In this document: piece by piece, positions 52,656-61,551 of the stretch
Layout: every line of letters begins with the position of its first letter
Position numbering within the stretch: the stretch's first letter is position 1
Source: Xanthobacter dioxanivorans
Lineage (GTDB): Bacteria; Pseudomonadota; Alphaproteobacteria; Rhizobiales; Xanthobacteraceae
Length of the DNA: 64,000 nt
Direction: 5' to 3'
Assembly (NCBI RefSeq): GCF_016807805.1
Contig: NZ_CP063364.1
Coordinates: forward strand, 62,001 to 126,000
Notes under the pieces: model-generated
What the model was told of the DNA's origin: nothing
What the model saw: the letters and a program-made list of their open reading frames with translations, nothing else
Database searches by the model: none
Made by a program: the position numbers and the translations under genes

Positions 52656-53071
52656 GCGCCTTCGACGATGACGATATCCCGTTCGATGAACCGCCCGCGC
52701 GGGCGGGGCCACCCCCGGCGCCGCCGGTTCTCCAGAGCCAGTTCATCAGCGCCGACGATGCCGACGATGACCTCCCGCCATTCGACGACGATCCGGGGGA
52801 CATGGGGGCCGAAGATGATTTCGGCGCTTGGCAGTCCGTCCGCAGCATGGGCGATATCGTCGAAACCCAGGACCGGGAGCGGAAGCAGCGCCTGGCGGCC
52901 GGCGCGGCGGCATTGTCCCGCCTGGTGGCCCCGGAGGCCTCGGAGAGCGCGTTCCAGCGGATCTTCTCCGATGTGGGCACCCGGTTCCTGACCACCTTCT
53001 TCCCGAAGCTCCTGGCCTCGCGCGTCGCCTTGGCGCGCAAGGCCGGCTTCATCGACGATCTCGACGAGTAG
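52652..53071 (+). CDS. Acidic hypothetical protein
   Basis: 139 residues. The first half is Asp/Pro-rich and disordered (MSAFDDDDIPFDEPPARAGP); the second half is helical (QDRERKQRLAAGAAALSRLV, FPKLLASRVALARKAGFIDD). No signal. Possibly an adaptor; unknown. Confidence 0.68.
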   Translation: MSAFDDDDIPFDEPPARAGPPPAPPVLQSQFISADDADDDLPPFDDDPGDMGAEDDFGAWQSVRSMGDIVETQDRERKQRLAAGAAALSRLVAPEASESAFQRIFSDVGTRFLTTFFPKLLASRVALARKAGFIDDLDE

Positions 53072-53081
53072 GAGCGGCCCG

Positions 53082-53741
53082 ATGAACGCATTTTCGCGTG
53101 AGACGCAGCAAAACGGCGCGGCCCAGAACGCCGTGGGCCGCATTGCGCTGGCGCGCAACCTCCTCCGGGGCAAAAGCCTCGACGGACGGGACCTCAAGGC
53201 GGTTTCGGCCCATGACTTCCTGGAAGACCTGTTCGCCGTGCAGGCGTGCCCGCCGCTCGGCTCGTTTGCGTTCTGGACGAACGACGACGGCAGCGTCTGG
53301 CTGTTCGTCGAGAGGGAGCTGGAGAACCAGGAGGCGAGCTACATCGTCGCCGCCGGCGACATGGGCCCGCAGGGCGCGCAAGTGACCCTCAGCGCGCTGG
53401 CCGTCGTGACCGAGAAGGAAACCTCGGAGCCCGGGCGCCGGCGCAAGAAGGTTCGGACCCTCAGCTACCAGGACGGCGCGTTCTTCATCGACCAGATGGG
53501 AGCTCGCGCTGAGGCCATCACGGTCGATCGGCGTGTGGCCGAGCCAGAATTCATGAGCCACCTCCGGCCGGCGCGCTGGAAAGAAGCGCCGCGCTTCAAC
53601 GCGACGAAGGAGCCGGCGCCCGTCGAAGGGCTGGTGCCTGTGGATGAGGATGAGGACGGCGACGCCGGCGTCGGCGGCGAGATGATCGAGGCCTCGGACG
53701 ACGATCCGCCGGGCGAGGCCGATGAAGAGTATGCGGACTGA
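53082..53741 (+). CDS. Hypothetical protein
   Basis: 219 residues. Middle part is a beta-rich globular domain (GSFAFWTNDDGSVWLFVERE, ASYIVAAGDMGPQGAQVTLS); C-terminal 45 residues are strongly acidic. No signal peptide. GGAG upstream. Function not recognised. Confidence 0.68.
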   Translation: MNAFSRETQQNGAAQNAVGRIALARNLLRGKSLDGRDLKAVSAHDFLEDLFAVQACPPLGSFAFWTNDDGSVWLFVERELENQEASYIVAAGDMGPQGAQVTLSALAVVTEKETSEPGRRRKKVRTLSYQDGAFFIDQMGARAEAITVDRRVAEPEFMSHLRPARWKEAPRFNATKEPAPVEGLVPVDEDEDGDAGVGGEMIEASDDDPPGEADEEYAD

Positions 53742-53754
53742 GGGGGGCACGATC

Positions 53755-56700
53755 ATGCAGCGCTGGTTCGATTTTCACCCGGAAGCCCGCCTCGACCTCG
53801 TCTACCGTGCCGATGGGGTGCCCCTTACCCGGCTCCGCCTTCGCGAGCCCGCCTCGGAGGAGGCGCAGGCGCGGGCGCTGCTCGCCGGCTGGGTCGCCTA
53901 TGACAATGGATGCGACTTCGACCATTACGGCGACATCAAGCGCACAAGCGATTATGCTGAGCTTCTGGCGCCGTTCTTCCCGCCGGAGCGCATTCGGATG
54001 GCTTTGACTTCCGATCCCGTGCCCTCGAACCTGGACCTGCACACGCAGGATCTGGCGAGCAGCTACCGTGCTGCCCGGCATCACCTCGAGGCAGCCGTGC
54101 AGGCTTTGAGCGCGGCCGGTGACACCGCCGCGGCCGCGGCGGTCCGTGAGCTGTTCAGCGGCCTGCGCATCCCCGGCCAGGAACCTGTGCCCTTGTCGCC
54201 GGTCGCTCTGCGGACGCCGCGCGCCGCGCTGGACGAGTACCGTGCCGGCGCGCGCGAGGAGGTTGGTGACGGGACCTCCCATTGGGAGGGCCGTGAATCG
54301 AACCGTATGGCGTCCGCCGATGTAGGGTGGTCCGTGGCGGAATTGTACGAGACGAGCGCGAGCGAGCTGGTGCAGTGGCTGGACGAGGTTTTCAGCCGGT
54401 CCGGCTTCGCCAAGACGGCCGATAGCCAGGAGCTTCAGGAGCTCAAGTCGGGTTGGGTTGAGGCAGATCAGATCTATGCGGAGGCCGTTTCGACGCTGAT
54501 CGGTGGCGTCGATGAGGATGCGGTTCTGAACGGCCGGGATATCGCTCTCGCCGCGCGGGAGCTGGATCGGCTCGTGCGTCAACTGGCGATTGCGCGCCGG
54601 GATCTGATCGAAGGGCTCGATGAGCTTGTCGTCCGCATGGAAGAGTGGCTGCCCGCCACGGCCCTTCCCGGCGGTGCGGGGATGCAGGACAAGATCCGCG
54701 CCCGCGACGAGGAACTGCGCAAGCTGAGCGTCCCGCGCGATAACGGCCTCACCAGGTGGAACCTCATCCAGTCCGGCGAAGCGCTGCTGATGCTGGCGAC
54801 GAAGCTCGAGCGCCAGCTCAACCAGGCCGGCGGCGTGCTCCAGCTCGGGCAGAAGGCCGAGCAAGACGCCGTGGATTGCATTGCGGACGCGGCCTACGAG
54901 CTCGATCGCGCCGGCACGGCCGCGCCGCTGACCGATGAGAAGTGGCAGCCGCAGGTGGCCAAGTTGGACCAGCTGTTGGAGCGGGGCCTGTTCCGCTCCG
55001 CCCTCGGCAAGGAGGCCGGCGACGCCTTGACCGTGGACGCCGCGCTCTTCGTCGTCGGGCAGCTGCTCGACACGGCCGATCAGCTCGGTGTTGCGACAAC
55101 CTGGGAATTCCTGGCCCGCCGCTCGACGGAAGTGGCGTCGCGGCTGGCCGCGCGGGTGCCGGGTCTCGAGGAGACCTCGACAACCATCGGCCACCATGAG
55201 CTGCAGAGCTTCGTCCACGTGTTCGACGGAGTCGTGGAACTGCTCGCCTTGCCGCCCGGTCCGGCGACCGAGGGAGCAAAGAAGGCGAACGAGGTCGCCC
55301 TGGAGATCGAGGAGCTGACCGGCGGCATGGGCAGCCTGTCCGGCGCCGAGGCGCGGCGCCTCGCGGAACTCATGGGTGCAGCGGCGGAGTGCATCACCTC
55401 GGGCGACTTCATGATGCGGGAGCTTCGCAGCAGCGAGCAGGTCGCCAAGGTTGCACCTCTCGACGACGTGCTGCCGCCCTACCGCGCGCCCGTCGGCGAG
55501 CTCGATGCCGACGCCTTCGGCGCCCATCTGCTCGCCGTGTACGGGCAACGGGGGCACCAGGTGGAGGTTCTGGCCCTGCGGTTCGACTACGAGCCGCAGC
55601 TGCTCGACGGGCTGACCTGGCGCGAGGTGGCGGCGGCCATCGCGTATCTCGCTCGCGAGGAGGAGATTACGGCGCTGGGGCGAACCGATAGCGGTTCGCT
55701 GAACTGGTCGCCCGAAAAGGCAGCCGCGGAAATGAAGCGCTTCTCCGAGGGCGCGCCGCGTCTTGCTTCCCTCCGGGAGGAGCATGACCAGGACGCGGCG
55801 GGCAGCGCCGCGGTGATAAAGATCCAGGATGCGTCGCGGGCTGCCCGGCAAGCGAAAGCTACCGTCATCACCGTCGAGACGGCCCCTGAAACCGCTCCGG
55901 ACCCATCTTCGGTGGCTCGCCAAGTCGCTGGCGTGCCCGACTGGAAGAGGGATGACATTCTCCGGAAGGTGGAAGCCGCTCGCCAGGCCATGGGGTTCAC
56001 CAAGGGGCCGGGCTCGGGGCCCGAGGTCACGCCCTTCGAGGGAGGCGCAATTCCGCTGTGGCGGCGGCTCCTGGCGCATCACGACGCGGCCGACGCCACC
56101 CTGGCGATCTGCTTTGGCCTCGATGCCTTGCGACGGGGCAGCAAGGTGTTTTCGGCGCATGAGGGACGTTTGATCGACGCTGCTGACGGGCGGGAGGAGC
56201 TGGATTTCTTCGTGGACCAGGCCTCGCCGGCCCTGCAGAACTTGATCGGGTCCGCTCAACTGTTGGTTGACGCGCTCCACGAGATCGTTCCGGCCGATCG
56301 AATCTGGCTCCGGGCGATCGACCAAATCGCTGTGGGTCTCCCCTTCACCGCCATGGACGGTATCATCCCGCTTCCTGGCAATGTGTCCCACGAGGTTTTG
56401 CAGTTCGTGGGCCTAACTGATCCCGTCCCTGGCCGGGTCGCGCCTTTGCGGGTGGTGGATGCCACCATTCCCAAGGATTTGGCGCTGCAGACCCGGCAGC
56501 GCGCCGCGGCCTGCCTGATGGCTATGCAGGAACATCTCGGCTTTGCCGGCGAAGGCGGACTTGCCGAGATGTTTGCCGGGCAGGCCGTCCAGGTGCTCGT
56601 GGCGCGAGAGGTGGACCTAAATCAGGGAACTCTCGGCAACATCCGGTACAAGCCGAGCGGACAGGCGGCGGTGGTGCGCTTTTCCCCCTACAAAGGTCAA

Positions 56701-57102
56701 ACGGGAATTCACGAGCTCGCCCATGCGATAGACCACATGCGGCCTGCGACCCGTCAGGAGCGTTATGGCCTGATGGAAGAGCACGGCGTGATGGACAGCG
56801 CCCGGCGGGTGTTTGCGGAGACTGCCCCGCTGCTGCTTCCGGAAGAGCTGATCGCCACGCGAATGGAATATTATCTTAGCCCGAGTGAGGTGTTTGCTCG
56901 GACCATTGCGCTGTCGGTCACGGAGCGAGTTCGGGAAGCCGGACCGAATGCGACTGCAGGCGGGTACTTCGCCGAAGTCTCGGGGTTCCAGTATGAGCCC
57001 GATCGGCCGGCCCGCGATGCTTTCCTCGCGGCGCTCCGCGAGGACTTCGCACGCCACCGCGAGTTTGACGTGGGTGCAGCCGCGCCGGCGCCGGCATTGT
57101 AG
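53755..57102 (+). CDS. Large polyvalent protein with C-terminal zincin (LPD1-like) metallopeptidase domain
   Basis: 1115 residues from the ATG at 53755 (GAGGGGGG upstream). Long helical body without recognised enzymatic motifs. The C-terminal domain has QTGIHELAHAIDHMR (HExxH, about 985) and MEYYLSPSEVFARTIALSV (about 1038), the pattern of the polyvalent-protein metallopeptidase domain found in phage and plasmid proteins that enter recipient cells with the DNA. Likely role: delivered effector that cuts a host protein during establishment. The catalytic Glu and two His are present. Confidence 0.78.
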   Translation: MQRWFDFHPEARLDLVYRADGVPLTRLRLREPASEEAQARALLAGWVAYDNGCDFDHYGDIKRTSDYAELLAPFFPPERIRMALTSDPVPSNLDLHTQDLASSYRAARHHLEAAVQALSAAGDTAAAAAVRELFSGLRIPGQEPVPLSPVALRTPRAALDEYRAGAREEVGDGTSHWEGRESNRMASADVGWSVAELYETSASELVQWLDEVFSRSGFAKTADSQELQELKSGWVEADQIYAEAVSTLIGGVDEDAVLNGRDIALAARELDRLVRQLAIARRDLIEGLDELVVRMEEWLPATALPGGAGMQDKIRARDEELRKLSVPRDNGLTRWNLIQSGEALLMLATKLERQLNQAGGVLQLGQKAEQDAVDCIADAAYELDRAGTAAPLTDEKWQPQVAKLDQLLERGLFRSALGKEAGDALTVDAALFVVGQLLDTADQLGVATTWEFLARRSTEVASRLAARVPGLEETSTTIGHHELQSFVHVFDGVVELLALPPGPATEGAKKANEVALEIEELTGGMGSLSGAEARRLAELMGAAAECITSGDFMMRELRSSEQVAKVAPLDDVLPPYRAPVGELDADAFGAHLLAVYGQRGHQVEVLALRFDYEPQLLDGLTWREVAAAIAYLAREEEITALGRTDSGSLNWSPEKAAAEMKRFSEGAPRLASLREEHDQDAAGSAAVIKIQDASRAARQAKATVITVETAPETAPDPSSVARQVAGVPDWKRDDILRKVEAARQAMGFTKGPGSGPEVTPFEGGAIPLWRRLLAHHDAADATLAICFGLDALRRGSKVFSAHEGRLIDAADGREELDFFVDQASPALQNLIGSAQLLVDALHEIVPADRIWLRAIDQIAVGLPFTAMDGIIPLPGNVSHEVLQFVGLTDPVPGRVAPLRVVDATIPKDLALQTRQRAAACLMAMQEHLGFAGEGGLAEMFAGQAVQVLVAREVDLNQGTLGNIRYKPSGQAAVVRFSPYKGQTGIHELAHAIDHMRPATRQERYGLMEEHGVMDSARRVFAETAPLLLPEELIATRMEYYLSPSEVFARTIALSVTERVREAGPNATAGGYFAEVSGFQYEPDRPARDAFLAALREDFARHREFDVGAAAPAPAL

Positions 57103-57110
57103 GAGCGAAG

Positions 57111-57344
57111 ATGCGTTCTGCCCTGGAATCGGTGGTGGCCTATGGAAGCGTGAGCTACGGCGTGCTCCCGCCGGCGCGCCTCCGGGCCGTGCTGCTGGGG
57201 GAGGTTCCATCCGCCGCCGAGCGCGTGCAGATCCACCAGGCTCTCACGGAGACGGCTCCCTACCGGCTCGCGACGCTGGCGCGGGAGCTCTGCATCTCGA
57301 TTGCGGACCTGGAGCAGCGGGCGGCGCAATTGTTCGGTCAGTGA
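57111..57344 (+). CDS. Small hypothetical protein
   Basis: 77 residues: SYGVLPPARLRAVLLGEVPS, AERVQIHQALTETAPYRLAT, LARELCISIADLEQRAAQLF. All-helical. Eight bases after the polyvalent gene and before a strong terminator, so it is the last gene of the operon. Unknown. Confidence 0.68.
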   Translation: MRSALESVVAYGSVSYGVLPPARLRAVLLGEVPSAAERVQIHQALTETAPYRLATLARELCISIADLEQRAAQLFGQ

Positions 57345-57397
57345 CGGGACGGGTTATCAGGTCCGGGATAGAGCGCCGAGGACCTTGAAACTGCCAA

Positions 57398-57427
57398 GGG
57401 CGGCCCGCATTACGGGCCGCCCTTTTT
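57398..57427 (+). terminator. Rho-independent terminator
   Basis: GGGCGGCCCG (57398-57407), loop catta, CGGGCCGCCC (57413-57422), five T. The following stretch to 57568 shows no gene. Confidence 0.93.
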
Positions 57428-57568
57428 CGTGTCGCCGGCATGGCCATCGCCGCCTTGGCGGACTGTACCGGGATCGGGGAGCGGCTTCCCGGCTCCGCTC
57501 GTTGGCCGCGGCACTCTCCGGCGCCGCGGTTGTCTGGTCGAAGCGCCGGCCGAGCCGGAGCGTCTTGG

Positions 57569-57820
57569 CTAGGGCGCCGGCGGAACCGGAATGCCGGTGG
57601 TCGTCGTGATGACGACGGCCACGCCGGCCGCCGCCGCCTTGTCGAGCGGCTTGCCCAGCTCCTCGTGCTTCTTGTCGAGCTCGCGAGCGGCCTTTTCGCC
57701 AATGATCGGCTTCAGAAGATCGGCGATCAGCCCCCCCGCATGGACGGAGGGGGCCGTGGTGCCGCTGATGATGAGGGCCGTGGCGCCGACCGCCACAGCG
57801 CGCTTCACGAAGTTGCCCAT
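57569..57820 (-). CDS. Small exported protein
   Basis: 83 residues, signal peptide about 1-28 (AVAVGATALIISGTTAPSVH, then AGG). Mature part LIADLLKPIIGEKAARELDK, then a Lys/Glu helix and a Val/Thr-rich end (GVAVVITTTTGIPVPPAP). Convergent with the preceding operon. Unknown function. Confidence 0.68.
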   Translation of the reverse strand: MGNFVKRAVAVGATALIISGTTAPSVHAGGLIADLLKPIIGEKAARELDKKHEELGKPLDKAAAAGVAVVITTTTGIPVPPAP

Positions 57821-58075
57821 TTTAGATCCTTTTCTGATTGCGAAGTGTCTCGCCGTCCCGCTCGAAGGCGCGATGGCGAGGCCAGGAAAGCAGCTCGGTC
57901 AAGGCTATGGGAGCGCGCCCATTGAGTGCTACGAGCGGGCACAGGATCGCTCCTGGGGGCGCCGTGGCGGGCGCCCCGCCCCCCGAAAACGAGCTTCGCT
58001 GACCTGTCATGCGCTTTTGCGTGCTTAGGTGAGCCCTTATTTTAAGAGCCGAAACCAGAACTGGAGCGACGCCCC
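57821..58075. other. Intergenic region without recognised gene
   Basis: 255 bases between divergent genes. It contains one partial repeat pair (gtgcttaggtgagcccttat, near 58021) but no full array, clear promoter or convincing open frame. Confidence 0.5.
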
Positions 58076-58990
58076 ATGCTGACTGCAATGTTGCTGGAGA
58101 TGCGCTTGGTATCCGGGCTCAGTCAGGCCCAGATCGATGAGGAGACGGGTCTCTTCGCGAATGGTCGTCGGCTGAGGAACCGGCCCGGACAGGCAGGGCG
58201 TGCGAAGCCCTTTACGCGAAACCTGATTTGTCAGGCCTACAAGCGATTGGTTCCGTCGCCCTTGAGCCCGCACCTTCGTGAGGCGCATGAGGAACTCGTC
58301 GAACTGAAGCGGAAGCCTGGTAGCGAAGCGCTCAGGCGCTTCCTCGAGATCAATGACGGTATTCTCGACGACGTGCTCAGGGAGAACCATCCGGAGGATG
58401 GTCTCAGACGGCTGGAATATTTTTACTTTCGCCTGCTGGTGAGCTTCTCCATGGCGATTCACGGGAACAGACAGGCGACTTGGTGCGGGGGACGGTTTTC
58501 GCACCACCTCATCGCCGCCCAGACCGCTGCGGAAAAGGGGATCGCTCTTGCCGACCGGCTTTTGCAGAGCGAGGTCCATGACGGCGAGGCGACGGGTCGA
58601 GTGAAGCGTCTGCGCGCCCTCCTCGTCATCAACCTGTTTCAGATCTATCTCGAGCAGTACAAGCGCGGCTACCCGAACGCCGCCGGCCAGGTTGTGACGT
58701 GCGATCAGCTGAAGGCGCAGTTCCTCGAGCAGGATGCCCTCGGGAAGCATTGGGCTCTGGTCGAAGAATTCCCCTACCTCTGGCAGGCCATCTACAATGG
58801 ACTGGAGCAGGCCTCCTTCCTTGAGGTCGAGGAGCCCGCCTTGAGGTTCTACCGAAAGCTCGCCGAGCTCGATCCGGGCTTTCAGGATTTCGACTATACG
58901 CCGGGCGAGGTCGATGCGCTCTCGAAGGAGAAGCAGATGGCCTGGTTCTGCGAGAGGTTCCGTTCGACGCTGCACACCCCCAACCCCTGA
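58076..58990 (+). CDS. Possible HTH regulator with helical C-terminal domain
   Basis: 304 residues; GGAG nine bases upstream. The N-terminus resembles the first half of an XRE helix-turn-helix (LLEMRLVSGLSQAQIDEETG), then a basic stretch. The rest is predicted helical (LRRLEYFYFRLLVSFSMAIH, RLRALLVINLFQIYLEQYKR, ALRFYRKLAELDPGFQDFDY) and could form TPR-like pairs. It is followed after 14 bases by a 30-residue signal-peptide gene. A long antisense frame exists but reads less like a protein. Function inferred only weakly. Confidence 0.6.
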   Translation: MLTAMLLEMRLVSGLSQAQIDEETGLFANGRRLRNRPGQAGRAKPFTRNLICQAYKRLVPSPLSPHLREAHEELVELKRKPGSEALRRFLEINDGILDDVLRENHPEDGLRRLEYFYFRLLVSFSMAIHGNRQATWCGGRFSHHLIAAQTAAEKGIALADRLLQSEVHDGEATGRVKRLRALLVINLFQIYLEQYKRGYPNAAGQVVTCDQLKAQFLEQDALGKHWALVEEFPYLWQAIYNGLEQASFLEVEEPALRFYRKLAELDPGFQDFDYTPGEVDALSKEKQMAWFCERFRSTLHTPNP

Positions 58991-59004
58991 CCTGGAGTTG
59001 TCCC

Positions 59005-59097
59005 ATGTCCATGCTGAAATACACTCTGTTCGCCGCCGCTATCCTCATGGGCTCTGCGGCCCCGGTCCTCGCCGGCATCGGCGGCACCAGCGTCTAA
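59005..59097 (+). CDS. 30-residue secreted micropeptide
   Basis: MSMLKYTLFAAAILMGSAAP onwards: a basic start, a hydrophobic core and a cleavage site VLA, leaving a mature peptide of only seven residues (GIGGTSV). GGAG lies seven bases before the ATG. Too short to prove, but it has every element of an exported peptide, and it is in the same orientation directly after the putative regulator. Confidence 0.5.
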   Translation: MSMLKYTLFAAAILMGSAAPVLAGIGGTSV

Positions 59098-59098
59098 A

Positions 59099-59962
59099 TC
59101 ACCTGGTGCGTCCGCCTACGGTCTCAATCATGAGAGCGTAGGCGTCTGATCTTACTGCAGCGCGGTGGCGTCTCCTCGCCGCCGCGCTGTCGTTTCCAGC
59201 CCACCGGCACCGCCAGGATGTGACGCCGCCGGCGCGCGAGGCATCGAGGTCGAAACGCGTCGGCCGACCCGGCGCCAGATCAACCTGGATGCGCGCCCGT
59301 TCGTAGGCGGGATCGCCCGCGAGCGCGATGACGGCCTTGAGGCCCCGGCTCCTGAGAGCCGAAAGCATGTTCGGGATGGAACGCGGCTCCGCCAGGATTT
59401 CCGCAGGGACGGGGTCCCGCTTTGCGCGCTCGGAGCGATTCGGGTCGAAGTCGCGGGGGCGGGGCCGGCGGATGAGGGAGGGCGATGCCACATCGTCAAA
59501 CCACAGGTCCCGCAGCGTGGGCGGCATGTTGGACGTGAGCGCGAAGCGGCCGGCCGCGAGCAGCCATGTGCGCTTGGCGGTGGCGAGGCAGATGGTGTCG
59601 GCCACGTCGTCGAACTGGTAGCGCAGCTCCTGCCGGCGCGCGTCGTCCGTTTCGCTTGCGATCGCCCGCGCAAGGAGCTCGAGGCGATAGGAGAAATCCT
59701 CGCGGGTCTCCGGAGCCCGGCCCGGGAATGGCGTGCCGCGCAGGCGGGCTTTCCGGTCCTGCAGGATCTCTGACCGCGTTGCGGTCCGCTCAACGGCCTG
59801 TTGGGGGGCGAATGGGCCGGCAACGGTTCCATAGACCGACCCGTCACGAACGTGCAGGAAGTGCATGCCCGCCTGCACGATGTGGCTGCCCAGAATCTCG
59901 GTTCCGTCCGCGAGGGCGAGACGGAGGAAATCCTGGGGATCGCAGTCGGCGAAGGTCAGCAC
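59099..59962 (-). CDS. Hypothetical protein
   Basis: 287 residues. N-terminal beta-rich part (LRLALADGTEILGSHIVQAG), middle helical (RLELLARAIASETDDARRQE, FDDVADTICLATAKRTW). The last 40 residues are Arg-rich and less natural. Another frame from about 59220 reads HILAVPVGWKRQRGGEETPP and stops at 59124, so a further missing base is possible but not in a homopolymer. Coupled to the gene upstream. Function unknown. Confidence 0.6.
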   Translation of the reverse strand: MLTFADCDPQDFLRLALADGTEILGSHIVQAGMHFLHVRDGSVYGTVAGPFAPQQAVERTATRSEILQDRKARLRGTPFPGRAPETREDFSYRLELLARAIASETDDARRQELRYQFDDVADTICLATAKRTWLLAAGRFALTSNMPPTLRDLWFDDVASPSLIRRPRPRDFDPNRSERAKRDPVPAEILAEPRSIPNMLSALRSRGLKAVIALAGDPAYERARIQVDLAPGRPTRFDLDASRAGGVTSWRCRWAGNDSAAARRRHRAAVRSDAYALMIETVGGRTR

Positions 59963-60303
59963 TGCTGGCCCTCGCCCTCATCCACCCGGCTGACGAACGG
60001 TGTCAGCGCCAAAGGCAAGCGCTCCGCCATCGCGGCGGTGCATTCATCCGAATTGCGCTCGTAGGTCTCCATGAAGCCGAGCAAGGACAGCTCCGCTCGG
60101 GTGTCGGTGGTGATGGCGGTCAGCAGGACACCGCCGGTGTCGCTGGGCAGGAGCCGGAGGCGCTGGGCTGCCAGCGCCGCGTCGCGGCGGCGCTCATCGG
60201 CGGTGTCGCCAGGGTAGCGGCTCCGGTCGCCGTACAGAGCCAGGAAACCCTCGATCGCCGCCTGCGTCACGCGGATGGCGTACCCGTTCACAACTTCGGT
60301 CAT
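59956..60303 (-). CDS. Small hypothetical protein
   Basis: 115 residues: VTQAAIEGFLALYGDRSRYP, DERRRDAALAAQRLRLLPSD, LLTAITTDTRAELSLLGFME. Mixed fold, no motif. Overlaps both neighbours by ATGA-type junctions. Confidence 0.65.
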   Translation of the reverse strand: MTEVVNGYAIRVTQAAIEGFLALYGDRSRYPGDTADERRRDAALAAQRLRLLPSDTGGVLLTAITTDTRAELSLLGFMETYERNSDECTAAMAERLPLALTPFVSRVDEGEGQQC

Positions 60304-60443
60304 GCCAGAACCTTTCCATCTTCGGCGGCGCGCGCGAGCTGATCCGGCGCGCCCAGAGCGGCCGCCAAGAGCGCCAGGGGCGCGTTAGCGGCGTCGTCTT
60401 CCACGATGCACAGTGGCGAGGCCCGGAAGCGGCCGAGCCGCAT
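60300..60443 (-). CDS. 47-residue hypothetical protein
   Basis: MRLGRFRASPLCIVEDDAAN, then a helical APLALLAAALGAPDQLARAA and EDGKVLA. The ATG at 60443 lies seven bases after the PP-loop gene stop and its TGA overlaps the next ATG. Accepted because it fills the only gap in a tightly coupled operon. No clear ribosome-binding site; a TTG seven codons earlier is possible. Confidence 0.5.
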   Translation of the reverse strand: MRLGRFRASPLCIVEDDAANAPLALLAAALGAPDQLARAAEDGKVLA

Positions 60444-60450
60444 GCGGGTT

Positions 60451-61551
60451 TCAGAGGTGGGCAAGGTGCGGCTCCGTCTTGGTTGAGGCTACACTGCTGC
60501 GGGCCGTCTTGTTGGAAAGCAGCTCGGCGTAGCGCTGGTGGATGCTGTCGCGGTCCAGGATTGCGGACGTGATGCCTACGATCTGGCAGACCTCGCGCCG
60601 GACGCTGGCGAGGATGTCGGCTTCCTCGTCCGTCAGCATGCGCGTGGGCCATCCTTTGACGTAGAGCATGGCCTTCGTGATCCGTTTTTCCGCCGCGGCG
60701 CGGCGGCGTGCGCTTTCCTTCGCGGCAGCGACGCGCGCGAGGACCGCAGGCCCGAGCTGTTGGGCGGCCACGTCGCCGAGCCAGCGCGCGCCCTGGAAGG
60801 CGAATGTGCTGGTGATCTCGAGCTCCACCATGCGGATCAGGAGCTCGCGCGCCTCTGGCTGTGCCGCGGCCGCCCGCATGTCTGGCAGGCTGCTCATGAT
60901 GCAAAAGCGGCAGGAGACGCGCGACATGCCGAAGTCGGTATAGGCGGGATGGGCCTGCAGGCCCGCGCCGGCGATGGCGGCGAAGACCTCTTGCTCGCTC
61001 CACTCGACGATCGGCCGCCAGTTCCAGACCCGGCCGTCAGCCTCGGGGCTGGCGACCGTTGCGCGGGACCGCGACGCGCTCTCGGCGCGGCGAATGCCGG
61101 TGACGTTGATGACGACCTGCCCGGGGAAGCGACGCTTGAGCTCGGGCAGGATGACCTTTGTTTTCAGCTCACTCGTGCAGAAGCGCAGCTGGGGTGTGGA
61201 CCAGCACGGCACGAGCGTGACCGTGGAAAGGGAGGTGTAGCGCTCGACGCTCGAGGCCCAGCGGCTCTCCCAGCGCTCCATCAGGCCGCCAGCCTTGCGG
61301 CGCACCACCAGGAGCTCCACGCCAAGGTGGCGCGCCAGCTTCTCGCAGACGGGCAGTGAATCGTTCCATTCGACAACGCCGAGGTCCGCATGCACCAGGA
61401 CGCGGGGACCGGCGTGGCCCAGCTGGTCAAGCTTGCGAAAGGTCGCCAGGGCGGCGGCCTGGCTGTCCTTGCCGCCCGAGACACCAATGGCAACAGGTGC
61501 GCCGGAGCGCACCAGGTGCTCGATCTCGGAAGTGATGAGTGCTTCGGGCAT
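60451..61551 (-). CDS. PP-loop protein of the PAPS-reductase/DndC-like family
   Basis: 366 residues. VAIGVSGGKDSQAAALATFR holds the SGGKDS PP-loop (25-30), which binds ATP. CWSTPQLRFCTSELKTK and VSCRFCIMSS give paired Cys, as in phage-type PAPS reductases and DndC. RPIVEWSEQEVFAAIAGAGL is the typical second motif. May act in sulfur transfer to nucleic acid or in adenylation. No dnd partners (DndB, DndD, DndE) are visible, so DNA phosphorothioation is not supported. Confidence 0.82.
   Translation of the reverse strand: MPEALITSEIEHLVRSGAPVAIGVSGGKDSQAAALATFRKLDQLGHAGPRVLVHADLGVVEWNDSLPVCEKLARHLGVELLVVRRKAGGLMERWESRWASSVERYTSLSTVTLVPCWSTPQLRFCTSELKTKVILPELKRRFPGQVVINVTGIRRAESASRSRATVASPEADGRVWNWRPIVEWSEQEVFAAIAGAGLQAHPAYTDFGMSRVSCRFCIMSSLPDMRAAAAQPEARELLIRMVELEITSTFAFQGARWLGDVAAQQLGPAVLARVAAAKESARRRAAAEKRITKAMLYVKGWPTRMLTDEEADILASVRREVCQIVGITSAILDRDSIHQRYAELLSNKTARSSVASTKTEPHLAHL

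Noticed and set aside
53596..56391. 931-residue minus-strand open frame opposite the polyvalent gene
   Set aside because: Antisense shadow; the plus frame has HExxH and LPD1-like motifs, a good ribosome site and operon coupling.
58037..58975. 312-residue minus-strand open frame
   Set aside because: The plus-strand frame has a ribosome site and more natural aromatic and charged residue pattern; only one can be selected and the minus one lacks any motif.
60451..61551. DNA phosphorothioation (Dnd) system
   Set aside because: Only a DndC-like PP-loop protein is present; DndB, DndD, DndE and a cysteine desulfurase are absent.
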